DNA from: Proteocatella sp051653405
GTDB lineage: Bacteria > Bacillota > Clostridia > Peptostreptococcales > Filifactoraceae
Assembly: GCA_051653405.1 (NCBI GenBank)
Contig: JBOFWC010000172.1
Span: forward strand, 1-42,360
Reading direction: 5' to 3'
Length of the DNA stretch: 42,360 nt
Shown: positions 17,652 to 25,706 of the stretch, piece by piece
Numbering within the stretch: position 1 is the stretch's first letter
How the letters are laid out: every line of letters starts with the position of its first letter
Notes under the pieces: generated by a model
Seen by the model: only the letters and a program-made list of their open reading frames with translations
Databases searched by the model: none
What the model was told of the DNA's origin: nothing
Program-made: the position numbers and the translations under genes

Positions 17652-17835
17652 ACATAAATAGAGGTGCGGTTGAATAGGTAGATGTGAAATGTTAAAGCTG
17701 GGGGGCTGATGTTCATATTGAAGGTGTCAACTGCCGAAGGTATTACATGATTATCACCCAATATTGTAATATCTGGTATGTAAACTATAGTTTGCTACTG
17801 TCATGGATAAGGTTTCTATGGAGTGCTGTTTATGT
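17652..17835 (+). ncRNA. Lysine riboswitch (L box) aptamer, predicted ON switch
   Basis: Conserved lysine-aptamer core elements occur in order: AGAGGTGC (17660-17667), GCCGAAGG (17733-17740), ACTGTCA (17797-17803) and TGGAGTGCT (17819-17827). P1 is formed by ACATAAATAG (17652-17661) with CTGTTTATGT (17826-17835), ten pairs including one G-U. Peripheral hairpins are visible, such as GTAAACTATAGTTTGC. The 3' strand of P1 is contained in the 5' arm of the terminator at 17821-17866. Ligand binding and termination should therefore be mutually exclusive, so lysine would turn on the catabolic genes downstream. The ON direction is inferred from the pairing scheme. Confidence 0.93.
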
Positions 17836-17866
17836 CACATTTGTGGCATATACTGCGCTCTTTTTT
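17821..17866 (+). terminator. Riboswitch-controlled intrinsic terminator
   Basis: GAGTGCTGTTTATGTCAC (17821-17838) pairs with GTGGCATATACTGCGCTC (17843-17860) around loop ATTT, with only two U-U mismatches, then six T. It overlaps P1 of the lysine aptamer by ten bases. A further hairpin (17844-17850 with 17873-17879 and 17855-17858 with 17867-17870) could form downstream; its role is unclear because it is completed only after the terminator has been passed. Confidence 0.88.
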
Positions 17867-17905
17867 GCGTGCTATGCCAATGCGAAAATAAGGAGGGAAT
17901 TTAAA

Positions 17906-18286
17906 TTGAAATCAACAATCAGATTAAGAATGAGTGCTCATGATGCTCATTATGGCGGAGGACTTGTAGACGGAGCGAGAATGCTTGGTTTGTTTGGAGA
18001 TGTCGCTACAGAACTTTTAATTCAAAAAGATGGTGATGAAGGTTTATTTAAGGCTTATGAAGAAGTCGAGTTTTTAGCTCCAGTTTATGCAGGTGACTAC
18101 ATAGAAGCAGTCGGAGAAATAATTGAAGTTGGAAATACTTCAAGAAAAATGAAATTTGAAGCTAGAAAAGTAATAGTACCAAGACCAGATATTAATGATT
18201 CTGCATGCGATATTCTAGATGAGCCGATAGTTGTTTGTAGAGCAGTTGGAACTTGTGTGGTTCCAAAAGATAAAAAAAGAAAATAA
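17906..18286 (+). CDS. kal: 3-aminobutyryl-CoA ammonia-lyase
   Basis: A 126-residue hotdog-fold enzyme that removes ammonia from L-3-aminobutyryl-CoA to give crotonyl-CoA, late in lysine fermentation. The sequence LKSTIRLRMSAHDAHYGGGL with DGARMLGLFGDVATELLI is characteristic. The frame is open upstream to 17747, but that part lies in the riboswitch. The real start is TTG 17906, with AGGAGG at 17891 and the usual family length of about 126-130 residues. First gene after the riboswitch. In the lysine clusters I know, kce lies next to kal; here kdd follows directly after 94 bp. Confidence 0.92.
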   Translation: MKSTIRLRMSAHDAHYGGGLVDGARMLGLFGDVATELLIQKDGDEGLFKAYEEVEFLAPVYAGDYIEAVGEIIEVGNTSRKMKFEARKVIVPRPDINDSACDILDEPIVVCRAVGTCVVPKDKKRK

Positions 18287-18380
18287 TTCGAGATAATCAT
18301 TTTTTTTCCAAAATAGATTCCGAATAATCAAAACTATAATGCTATTCTAAAAATTATTAAAATAATAGGAGGATTTAAAT

Positions 18381-19415
18381 ATGAAAGGATGTAAGTACGG
18401 AACACATAGAGTAATCGAGCCAGTTGGAGTTTTACCTCAACCAGCGTTAAAAATAAACAATGATATGAATATATTTGACAATGAGATACTTATAGATGTA
18501 TCTGCATTAAACATAGACTCAGCTAGCTTTACTCAAATTGAAGAAGCTGCAGGTCATGATATAGAAAAGATAAAAGAGATGATACTTTCTATAGTTGCAG
18601 AGCGTGGAAAAATGCAAAACCCAGTTACAGGATCAGGCGGAATGCTTATAGGAACTATAGAAAAAATAGGTCCAGATCTTGTAGGAAAAACAGATTTAAA
18701 AGTAGGAGATAGAATTGCTACACTAGTATCATTATCACTTACTCCGCTTCAAATAAACGAAATAAAAGATATTAAGCCAGACATTGATAGAGTAGAAATA
18801 AGCGGAAAAGCAATATTATTCGAAAGTGGAATATATGCAGTTCTTCCTAAAGATATGAATGAAACACTTGCACTTGCAGCACTTGACGTTGCAGGAGCTC
18901 CAGCTCAAGCAGCTAAACTTGTTAAGCCAGGAGACAGCGTTGTTATACTTGGTGCAGCTGGTAAATCAGGAATGATGTGCTGTTATGAAGCTAAAAAACG
19001 TGTTGGTCCAACAGGAAACGTTATAGCAGTAGTTAGAAAAGAAAGCGATATCAAAAAACTTATGGATGCAGGATTTGCTCACAAAGTTGTAGTAGCAAGT
19101 GCTCAGAAACCAGTAGAAGTATTAAACGCTGTACTTGAAGCTAACTGTGGTCAAGAAGTAGATATTACAATAAACTGCGTTAATATAGAAAATACTGAGA
19201 TGTCATCAATTCTTCCTGTAAAAGATGGTGGAACTGTATACTTCTTCTCAATGGCAACATCTTTCACTAAAGCAGCGCTTGGAGCAGAAGGTGTTGGTAA
19301 AGACGTTAATATGATAATCGGAAATGGATATACTAAAGACCATGCTGCAATAACTCTTGAAGAGTTAAGAGAGTCAAAAGAACTTAGAGAAATCTTTGAA
19401 AAGCAATATGTATAA
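18381..19415 (+). CDS. kdd: L-erythro-3,5-diaminohexanoate dehydrogenase
   Basis: A 344-residue NAD(P)-dependent oxidative deaminase that turns 3,5-diaminohexanoate into 3-keto-5-aminohexanoate after the two aminomutase steps. The N-terminus MKGCKYGTHRVIEPVGVLPQ is typical of Kdd. The nucleotide-binding fold has GAAGKSG at residues 191-197 with CCYEAKK following. A clear AGGAGG precedes the ATG. Its expected product-consuming partner Kce is not encoded in this window. Confidence 0.93.
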   Translation: MKGCKYGTHRVIEPVGVLPQPALKINNDMNIFDNEILIDVSALNIDSASFTQIEEAAGHDIEKIKEMILSIVAERGKMQNPVTGSGGMLIGTIEKIGPDLVGKTDLKVGDRIATLVSLSLTPLQINEIKDIKPDIDRVEISGKAILFESGIYAVLPKDMNETLALAALDVAGAPAQAAKLVKPGDSVVILGAAGKSGMMCCYEAKKRVGPTGNVIAVVRKESDIKKLMDAGFAHKVVVASAQKPVEVLNAVLEANCGQEVDITINCVNIENTEMSSILPVKDGGTVYFFSMATSFTKAALGAEGVGKDVNMIIGNGYTKDHAAITLEELRESKELREIFEKQYV

Positions 19416-19456
19416 TTTAAACTAAGACCATACCCCAGAATGTTTTAGTAAGTTAT

Positions 19457-19482
19457 TTGGGCTGTAGTAAAATACAGCCCAA
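19457..19482 (+). promoter_or_regulatory. Stem-loop in the kdd-kamA gap
   Basis: A perfect 10-bp stem, TTGGGCTGTA with TACAGCCCAA, loop of six. GTTAT and ATAAC outside it could extend the stem past a bulge. No T run follows, so it is not a normal terminator. It could protect or process the mRNA, or reduce readthrough, between the kal-kdd and kam parts. Confidence 0.6.
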
Positions 19483-19529
19483 TCAAGATAACTCATAAAT
19501 TTTAAAGAACTCAGAAAAGGAGAAACAAA

Positions 19530-20780
19530 ATGAAAGTAGACAGAAGACATGAACTATTTCCAAATGTTTCAGATCAAGAATGGAATGATTGGCAGTGGCA
19601 GGTTAGAAACAGAATTGAAACTGTAGACCAATTAAAACAGTACATACCTTTAACTCCAGAAGAAGAAAAAGGTGCTCAAGAGTGTCTAAAATCACTTAGA
19701 ATGGCAATAACGCCTTACTATTTATCACTAATAGATCCAGAAGATCCAAATGATCCTGTTAGAAAACAAGCTATTCCTTCAGTGGAGGAACTTTATAGAG
19801 CGGAAGAAGATCAAGAAGATCCACTACATGAAGATGTAGACTCTCCAACACCTGGATTAACTCATAGATATCCAGATAGAGCACTTATACTTGTTACAGA
19901 CCAATGTTCTATGTACTGTAGACATTGTACAAGAAGAAGATTTGCAGGACAAAACGATTCAGCAGTTCCGATGGATCAAATTCAAAAATCTATAGAATAT
20001 ATTAGAAATACACCTCAAGTAAGAGACGTACTTCTTTCTGGAGGAGATGCACTTCTTATGTCTGATGATAGATTAGAGCAAATCATCAAGCAGCTTAGAG
20101 AAATTCCTCATGTAGAAATAATTAGACTTGGATCAAGAACTCCAGTAGTTCTTCCTCAAAGAATAACTCCAGATTTTGTAAATATGTTAAAGAAATATCA
20201 CCCAATTTGGTTAAATACACATTTCAATCACTCAAATGAAATAACAGAAGAGTCAAAAAGAGCATGTGAGCTTATGGCAGATGCAGGAATTCCACTTGGA
20301 AATCAATCTGTACTTTTAAGAGGTATCAACGACTGCACACATGTTATGTTGAAACTTGTTAATGATCTAGTAAAAATAAGAGTAAGACCATACTATATCT
20401 ATCAATGTGACCTTTCACTTGGGCTATCTCATTTCAGAACACCAGTAGCAAAAGGTATTGAGATAATAGAAGGCCTAAGAGGACATACTTCAGGATACTG
20501 TGTACCAACATTTGTTGTAGATGCTCCTGGAGGAGGAGGAAAAACTCCAGTTATGCCTAATTATGTAATTTCTCAAAGTCATAATAAAGTTATTTTAAGA
20601 AACTTTGAAGGTGTAATTACAACTTATGATGAGCCAACTAATTATACGCCAGGATGTACTTGTGATGTCTGTACAGGAAAGAAAAAAGTTCATAAAGTAG
20701 GAGTAGCAGGTCTTCTAAATGGAGAAAATGCAACAATGGAACCTGTAGGACTAGAAAGAAATGAAAGAGGACACCATTAG
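19530..20780 (+). CDS. kamA: L-lysine 2,3-aminomutase
   Basis: Radical SAM, PLP-dependent enzyme that moves the alpha-amino group of L-lysine to C3, giving beta-lysine, the first fermentation step. At 416 residues it matches the clostridial enzyme. The iron-sulfur motif CSMYCRHC gives Cys126, Cys130 and Cys133; the PLP Lys338 lies in PGGGGKTP; Asp294 and Asp331 match the substrate-binding acids of the C. subterminale enzyme (numbering shifted by one). The C-terminal CTCDVC holds the structural zinc cysteines. AAAGGAG precedes the ATG. kamB starts 2 bp after its stop. Confidence 0.97.
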   Translation: MKVDRRHELFPNVSDQEWNDWQWQVRNRIETVDQLKQYIPLTPEEEKGAQECLKSLRMAITPYYLSLIDPEDPNDPVRKQAIPSVEELYRAEEDQEDPLHEDVDSPTPGLTHRYPDRALILVTDQCSMYCRHCTRRRFAGQNDSAVPMDQIQKSIEYIRNTPQVRDVLLSGGDALLMSDDRLEQIIKQLREIPHVEIIRLGSRTPVVLPQRITPDFVNMLKKYHPIWLNTHFNHSNEITEESKRACELMADAGIPLGNQSVLLRGINDCTHVMLKLVNDLVKIRVRPYYIYQCDLSLGLSHFRTPVAKGIEIIEGLRGHTSGYCVPTFVVDAPGGGGKTPVMPNYVISQSHNKVILRNFEGVITTYDEPTNYTPGCTCDVCTGKKKVHKVGVAGLLNGENATMEPVGLERNERGHH

Positions 20781-20782
20781 AA

Positions 20783-21823
20783 ATGGATTTTCTTAAAGAT
20801 TATAATTCGATATCTTTTATAGGGATGTCGAAGAATGCTGGAAAAACAACAACTCTTAATTATTTTATAGACAAGGCCAGGGGGAAATACACCCTTGGTC
20901 TGTCATCTATTGGGAGAGACGGAGAGACTGTAGACAGAGTTACAAGTACTGAAAAACCCAAAATATATATATACAAAAACACGATAATAGCTACATGTGC
21001 TAATTGTTATAAGCTTTCAGATGCGACTCTAGAAATATTAGAAGTTACAAATATAAATACTCCATTAGGACATATTCTAATTGTAAGAGCAATTTCTGAT
21101 GGATATGTAGAAATTGCAGGGCCTTCTACAACTTCTGATATGAGATATATAATTGAAGCTATGAAGTTTTGGGGTGCAGAAAAGATATTTATAGATGGAG
21201 CTTTGTCTAGAAAAAGCTTGGCATCTCCTACAGTAGCAGAAGCTACAGTTTTATCTACAGGAGCATCGCTTTCTAATGATATTGGAAAAGTAGTTAGAGA
21301 AACTGTATTATCGTATGAACTGTTAAATATAGATAAATTAGACAACTTAAAAATAATAGAAATAATAAAAAATTTGAACAGCACTAATATAATCAAAGAT
21401 TTTACAAAGCGCACAGGGTGCCTTGCTATAATTAACAATAAAGATGAGCTTGTATACTCTGATTGTAGTACAATATTAGGAAAAGAAAGTAAAATTATAG
21501 ATAATATAGACTTAACGACTAGGTATGTATATACGTCAGGCGCTATAACTGATACTTTTGTAGAGTCTTTGTTAAAAAATACAACTAAAAAACATAGGGT
21601 AAGTATAATTGTAGACGACGGAACAAAACTTTTTATAAGCGAAGAGAATAAGTTGCGTCTAAAACATAGAAATATAGATTTATTGGCAGTTGATAAAATA
21701 AATATTTGTGCTATAACGGTAAATCCTTATTCAGCTCAAGATTATTCTATGGATTCAAGCATACTAATATCTAGATTACAAAAAGATATCGAGCTTCCTA
21801 TTTTTGATGTTAAAGGAGTATAG
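20783..21823 (+). CDS. kamB: KamB, P-loop accessory protein of lysine aminomutase operons
   Basis: A 346-residue protein conserved between kamA and kamD in lysine fermentation clusters. The N-terminus has a Walker A motif, GMSKNAGKT at residues 14-22. A region around residues 115-160 (GPSTTSDMRYIIEAMKFWGA, then IFIDGALSRKSLASP) is well formed, but I know no catalytic role for it. It probably binds a nucleotide. Tight spacing to kamA and kamC suggests co-translation. Assistance or reactivation of the cobalamin-dependent 5,6-aminomutase with KamC is a reasonable idea by analogy with other B12 enzymes, not shown by sequence. Confidence 0.85.
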   Translation: MDFLKDYNSISFIGMSKNAGKTTTLNYFIDKARGKYTLGLSSIGRDGETVDRVTSTEKPKIYIYKNTIIATCANCYKLSDATLEILEVTNINTPLGHILIVRAISDGYVEIAGPSTTSDMRYIIEAMKFWGAEKIFIDGALSRKSLASPTVAEATVLSTGASLSNDIGKVVRETVLSYELLNIDKLDNLKIIEIIKNLNSTNIIKDFTKRTGCLAIINNKDELVYSDCSTILGKESKIIDNIDLTTRYVYTSGAITDTFVESLLKNTTKKHRVSIIVDDGTKLFISEENKLRLKHRNIDLLAVDKINICAITVNPYSAQDYSMDSSILISRLQKDIELPIFDVKGV

Positions 21824-21825
21824 TC

Positions 21826-23265
21826 GTGAGATTTTTAAGTAAAGACCAAAAAGAAAAAATAGGATATTACTATATATTAGATCAAATAGATACGGTTACT
21901 AGTGTAGGAACAGAGTTTAAATATAATGCAAAACCATATACAAGCACTAGAAAAGCTGAATTGCTTAAAGAACTTGATAATACAGAGTTATTTATAAATA
22001 AAATTGTAACAAATGATAACATAGATACAGATGCATATTTTTGTATGTGTAAATTCAAAGACTTAAGAGCTACTTTGAAAAAGCTTAATGATGGAAGAAT
22101 AATGGATGAAATTGAGCTTTTTGAGATGAAATCTTTTTCAAAATTGTGCAAAGACATACAAATTGAGTATGAAAAAGCAGATATAAATATACCTGAAATT
22201 CAATTCAAGAATGTAAGCGAAGTATTTAGTATTTTAGATCCAGATAATCTAGATATAGATACTTTTTATATCTACGATTCCTACTCTTTAGAACTTAAAA
22301 ATTTAAGACACGATAGAGGTGTTTTAGAGTCAAAAATATCTAAAGAAAAAGATGATGTTGAAAAAGAAAAATTGCTAAATGAAAGATTGCAACTTGTATC
22401 ATTAGAAAACGATGTTGAATATGGGATAAAAAAAGATCTATCTAAGAAACTTAAAATTTATGTAGATGATTTAGTCCATAATACAAATACTATAGGTTAT
22501 ATGGATTATTTATTAGCAAAAGCAAAACTTTTTCATAAAACTGGAGCTATAAGACCTAGGATTTGTACTGAAAAATCATCAATATTGGAACTTGGAAAAG
22601 TTTATAATCCGTACTATTCATCAATTTTAGAAAAAAAAGGAAAACATATGACTCGCCTTGATATAAAGCTTCAAAAAGGCCTAACTCTCCTTACTGGGGC
22701 AAATATGGGAGGAAAGAGTATATGTATGAAGACGGTAACGCTCAACGTATTGCTTGCCAATTTAGGTATGTATATTTATGCAGAAAATGCTGATATTCCT
22801 GTAGTTGATTTTATATATATGATTTCTGATGACTTACAAAATGTTGAAAGTGGGCTTAGTACATTTGGAGCAGAGATTATATATTTAAAGAAGATAATAT
22901 CTGCAAGTAAACATAAAGATGGACTTATCGTACTTGATGAGCTTGCACGTGGAACCAATCCGCATGAAGGAAAGATTTTACTTCAATCAGTTATTGATTT
23001 TTTCAAAAATCAAAACTCGTATACATTTATATCAACACATTTTGATGGGATTTCAAGAAATGAAATAAGACACCTTCAAGTAGTTGGTATAAGTAAGATA
23101 AATTTTGAAAAACTTACTCAGCTTATAGAACTAAATAAAAATAAAGCTTTAGATATAATTCAAGAATATATGGATTATTCAGTAGAGGAAACTTGCGATG
23201 AAGAAGTTCCTCAAAATGCACTTCAAATAGCAAAATTATTAGGGCTTGATAGTAATAGTTTATAA
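21826..23265 (+). CDS. kamC: KamC, MutS-like ATPase of lysine aminomutase operons
   Basis: A 479-residue protein with the ATPase part of MutS at its C-terminal end: Walker A TGANMGGKS (GANMGGKS at 291-298), Walker B LIVLDELARGTNP (Asp371, Glu372) and STHFDG. The N-terminal 280 residues resemble the MutS lever/clamp helices, and no mismatch-recognition domain is present. It is therefore not a mismatch repair protein. Such MutS paralogues accompany lysine and ornithine aminomutase genes. Start is GTG 21826, 2 bp after the kamB stop. Confidence 0.87.
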   Translation: MRFLSKDQKEKIGYYYILDQIDTVTSVGTEFKYNAKPYTSTRKAELLKELDNTELFINKIVTNDNIDTDAYFCMCKFKDLRATLKKLNDGRIMDEIELFEMKSFSKLCKDIQIEYEKADINIPEIQFKNVSEVFSILDPDNLDIDTFYIYDSYSLELKNLRHDRGVLESKISKEKDDVEKEKLLNERLQLVSLENDVEYGIKKDLSKKLKIYVDDLVHNTNTIGYMDYLLAKAKLFHKTGAIRPRICTEKSSILELGKVYNPYYSSILEKKGKHMTRLDIKLQKGLTLLTGANMGGKSICMKTVTLNVLLANLGMYIYAENADIPVVDFIYMISDDLQNVESGLSTFGAEIIYLKKIISASKHKDGLIVLDELARGTNPHEGKILLQSVIDFFKNQNSYTFISTHFDGISRNEIRHLQVVGISKINFEKLTQLIELNKNKALDIIQEYMDYSVEETCDEEVPQNALQIAKLLGLDSNSL

Positions 23266-23310
23266 ATTGAATTAAAATAAAGTATAATAAAAAGGAAGGA
23301 TGGTATTTGG

Positions 23311-24861
23311 ATGAATAGTAAGTTAAACTTGAATCAAACTCTAGTTGATGAATCAAGAGAAATATCCAAAAGAATAGCCGAAGATACTCAGAAGTTTATA
23401 GAAAGGCATTCAACGGTTACAGTAGAAAGAACTGTATGTCGTTTATTAGGAATAGATGGAGTTAATGATTTGGGAGTGCCACTTCCAAATATTGTAGTGG
23501 AAAACATACAAGCTTCTAATGCTTTAGGTTTGGGAGCAGCAATCTACATAGGAAATGCTGTACTTAAATATGATTTGACACCACAGGAAGTAGCAGAGAA
23601 GGTAGCTGCTGAAGAACTTGATTTACCTAAAATTCCTATGGGCGATATGTTTGAAATAAAACTTAAGCTAGATGAAATTGCAAAAGCAACTGTAGATAGA
23701 ATTGCTAAAAATAGAGCAAAAAGGGAAGCTTATTTAAATGAGTTTGGAGATAAAACTGGACCATATTTATATGTAATCGTTGCAACTGGAAATATATATG
23801 AAGATATTACACAGGCTGTTGCTGCTGCAAAGCAAGGGGCAGATATAATAGCGGTAATAAGAACTACAGGGCAGTCGCTTCTTGACTATGTTCCATATGG
23901 AGCTACTACAGAAGGTTTTGGAGGAACATATGCAACTCAGGAAAACTTCAGACTTATGAGAGCAGCGCTTGATGAAATTGGAGAAGAACTTGGAAGATAT
24001 ATTAGACTATGCAACTACTGCTCAGGACTTTGTATGCCTGAGATAGCAGCTATGGGAGCTATTGAAAGACTTGATGTAATGCTTAATGATGCTCTTTATG
24101 GAATACTTTTTAGAGATATAAATATGAAGAGAACTATGGTAGACCAGTATTTCTCTAGAATAATAAATGGATTTGCTGGAGTAATTATAAATACTGGAGA
24201 AGATAACTATCTTACTACAGCAGATGCTTATGAAGAAGCACATACAGTGCTTGCATCTCAATTTATAAATGAGCAATTTGCTTTAACAGCAGGACTTCCA
24301 GAAGAACAAATGGGACTAGGTCATGCTTTTGAAATGGAACCGGGGCTTAAAAATGGATTCTTATATGAATTAGCACAAGCTCAGATGGCGAGAGAAATTT
24401 TCCCAAAGGCACCACTAAAATATATGCCTCCTACTAAATTTATGACAGGAGATATATTTAAAGGTCATATTCAAGATACTTTATTTAATATGATTACTAT
24501 TATGACAAACCAAAAGCTTCATCTTCTTGGAATGCTTACAGAAGCTATCCATACTCCATTTATGTCAGATAGAGCGCTTTCTATAGACAATGCGAAATAT
24601 ATATTCAATAATATGGCTGATATAAGCTCAGAAATAGAATTTAAAAAAGACGGCTTAATGCAAAAAAGAGCTAATGAAGTTCTTGAAAATGCAAATGCAC
24701 TTCTAAAAGAAATCGAAAAGAATGGCTTATTTACTACTTTAGAAAAAGGTATTTTTGGTGGAGTTAAGAGACCTATTGATGGTGGAAAAGGACTTCAAGG
24801 GGTAGTTATAAAAGATGATAAATACTATAATCCATTCATAGATTTAATGTTAAATAGGTAG
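23311..24861 (+). CDS. kamD: D-lysine 5,6-aminomutase alpha subunit
   Basis: A 516-residue large subunit of the adenosylcobalamin- and PLP-dependent enzyme that moves the terminal amino group of lysine or beta-lysine to C5. The TIM-barrel subunit carries the substrate site, with typical blocks such as LYVIVATGNIYEDITQAVAAA, DIIAVIRTTGQSLLDYVPYG and ARGG-like glycine-rich turns replaced here by EGFGGTYATQENFRLM. Length agrees with the C. sticklandii enzyme. AAGGAAGG precedes the ATG. kamE follows after 11 bp; both chains form the active complex. Confidence 0.96.
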   Translation: MNSKLNLNQTLVDESREISKRIAEDTQKFIERHSTVTVERTVCRLLGIDGVNDLGVPLPNIVVENIQASNALGLGAAIYIGNAVLKYDLTPQEVAEKVAAEELDLPKIPMGDMFEIKLKLDEIAKATVDRIAKNRAKREAYLNEFGDKTGPYLYVIVATGNIYEDITQAVAAAKQGADIIAVIRTTGQSLLDYVPYGATTEGFGGTYATQENFRLMRAALDEIGEELGRYIRLCNYCSGLCMPEIAAMGAIERLDVMLNDALYGILFRDINMKRTMVDQYFSRIINGFAGVIINTGEDNYLTTADAYEEAHTVLASQFINEQFALTAGLPEEQMGLGHAFEMEPGLKNGFLYELAQAQMAREIFPKAPLKYMPPTKFMTGDIFKGHIQDTLFNMITIMTNQKLHLLGMLTEAIHTPFMSDRALSIDNAKYIFNNMADISSEIEFKKDGLMQKRANEVLENANALLKEIEKNGLFTTLEKGIFGGVKRPIDGGKGLQGVVIKDDKYYNPFIDLMLNR

Positions 24862-24872
24862 GAGGTTGCATT

Positions 24873-25661
24873 ATGAGTTCAGGACTATATTCAATGGAGT
24901 CAAAGGAATTTGACAAAGAATTAGATTTAACGAAATTAAAACCTTACGGTGATACTATGAATGATGGTAAGGTTCAGATAAGCTTTACACTTCCAGTGGA
25001 AGATTGCGAAAAATCAATAGAAGCTGCAAAAGAGCTTGCAAAGAAAATGGGAATTGAGGAACCTTCAGTAGTTCACCATGCTCCATTAGATAAGAATTTT
25101 ACATTTTTTGTAGTTTATGGAGGATTAACACATACTGTAAACTATGACGATATAGTAGTTCAAAGCATAGAAGTAGATACTATGGATATGCATCAGGTTG
25201 ATGATTATATAAAAAATAATCTTAAGAGAAAAATTGTAGTTATCGGTGCAAGTACAGGAACTGATGCTCATACAGTTGGTATAGATGCTATAATGAATAT
25301 GAAGGGATATGCAGGGCACTATGGTCTTGAAAGATATGATATGATAGAAGCATATAACCTTGGAAGCCAGGTTACGAATGAAGAATTTATCGATAAAGCC
25401 AAGCAGTTAAATGCAGATGTGCTTTTAGTTTCTCAGACAGTTACTCAAAAGAATGTACACATACAAAACTTAACAGAATTAGTTGAACTTCTAGAAGCTG
25501 AAGGATTAAGAGAAAAAGTAGTACTTCTTTGTGGCGGTCCAAGAATAAGCCATGAACTTGCAAAAGAATTAGGATATGATGCAGGTTTTGGCCCTGGAAA
25601 ATATGCAGATGACGTAGCTTCATTTGCAGTAACAGAAATGTTTGAAAGAATAAATAAATAA
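24873..25661 (+). CDS. kamE: D-lysine 5,6-aminomutase beta subunit
   Basis: A 262-residue cobalamin-binding subunit. The base-off/His-on motif DAHTVG gives Asp131, His133 (lower cobalt ligand) and Gly136. Lys144 in NMKGYAGHYG is the PLP Schiff-base lysine. Both numbers coincide with the crystallised C. sticklandii protein. SQTVTQKN and LLCGGPRIS are the remaining B12-domain loops. AGGAGG precedes the ATG. Last gene of the operon, followed by a bidirectional terminator. Confidence 0.97.
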   Translation: MSSGLYSMESKEFDKELDLTKLKPYGDTMNDGKVQISFTLPVEDCEKSIEAAKELAKKMGIEEPSVVHHAPLDKNFTFFVVYGGLTHTVNYDDIVVQSIEVDTMDMHQVDDYIKNNLKRKIVVIGASTGTDAHTVGIDAIMNMKGYAGHYGLERYDMIEAYNLGSQVTNEEFIDKAKQLNADVLLVSQTVTQKNVHIQNLTELVELLEAEGLREKVVLLCGGPRISHELAKELGYDAGFGPGKYADDVASFAVTEMFERINK

Positions 25662-25669
25662 AATAAATC

Positions 25670-25706
25670 AAAAAAGGAGGATTCTACAATGAATCTTCCT
25701 TTTTTT
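25670..25706. terminator. Bidirectional terminator between kamE and the MerR gene
   Basis: AAAAAAGGAGGATTC pairs with GAATCTTCCTTTTTT (one G-U), loop TACAAT. The T run on one side and A run on the other serve the convergent kam operon and MerR gene. It overlaps the regulator's stop codon. Confidence 0.88.

Noticed and set aside
17844..17879. Second hairpin after the lysine terminator as a classical antiterminator
   Set aside because: Its 3' arm is transcribed only after the terminator's T run, so it cannot decide termination in time; kept only as a possible later structure.
17747..17905. N-terminal extension of kal (53 extra codons) read from 17747
   Set aside because: This stretch is the lysine aptamer and its terminator; the peptide is not like Kal, and AGGAGG at 17891 with TTG 17906 gives the family's normal length.
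23269..23290. Promoter-like TTGAAT and TATAAT between kamC and kamD
   Set aside because: The two hexamers are only about 10 nt apart, too close for sigma-A recognition.
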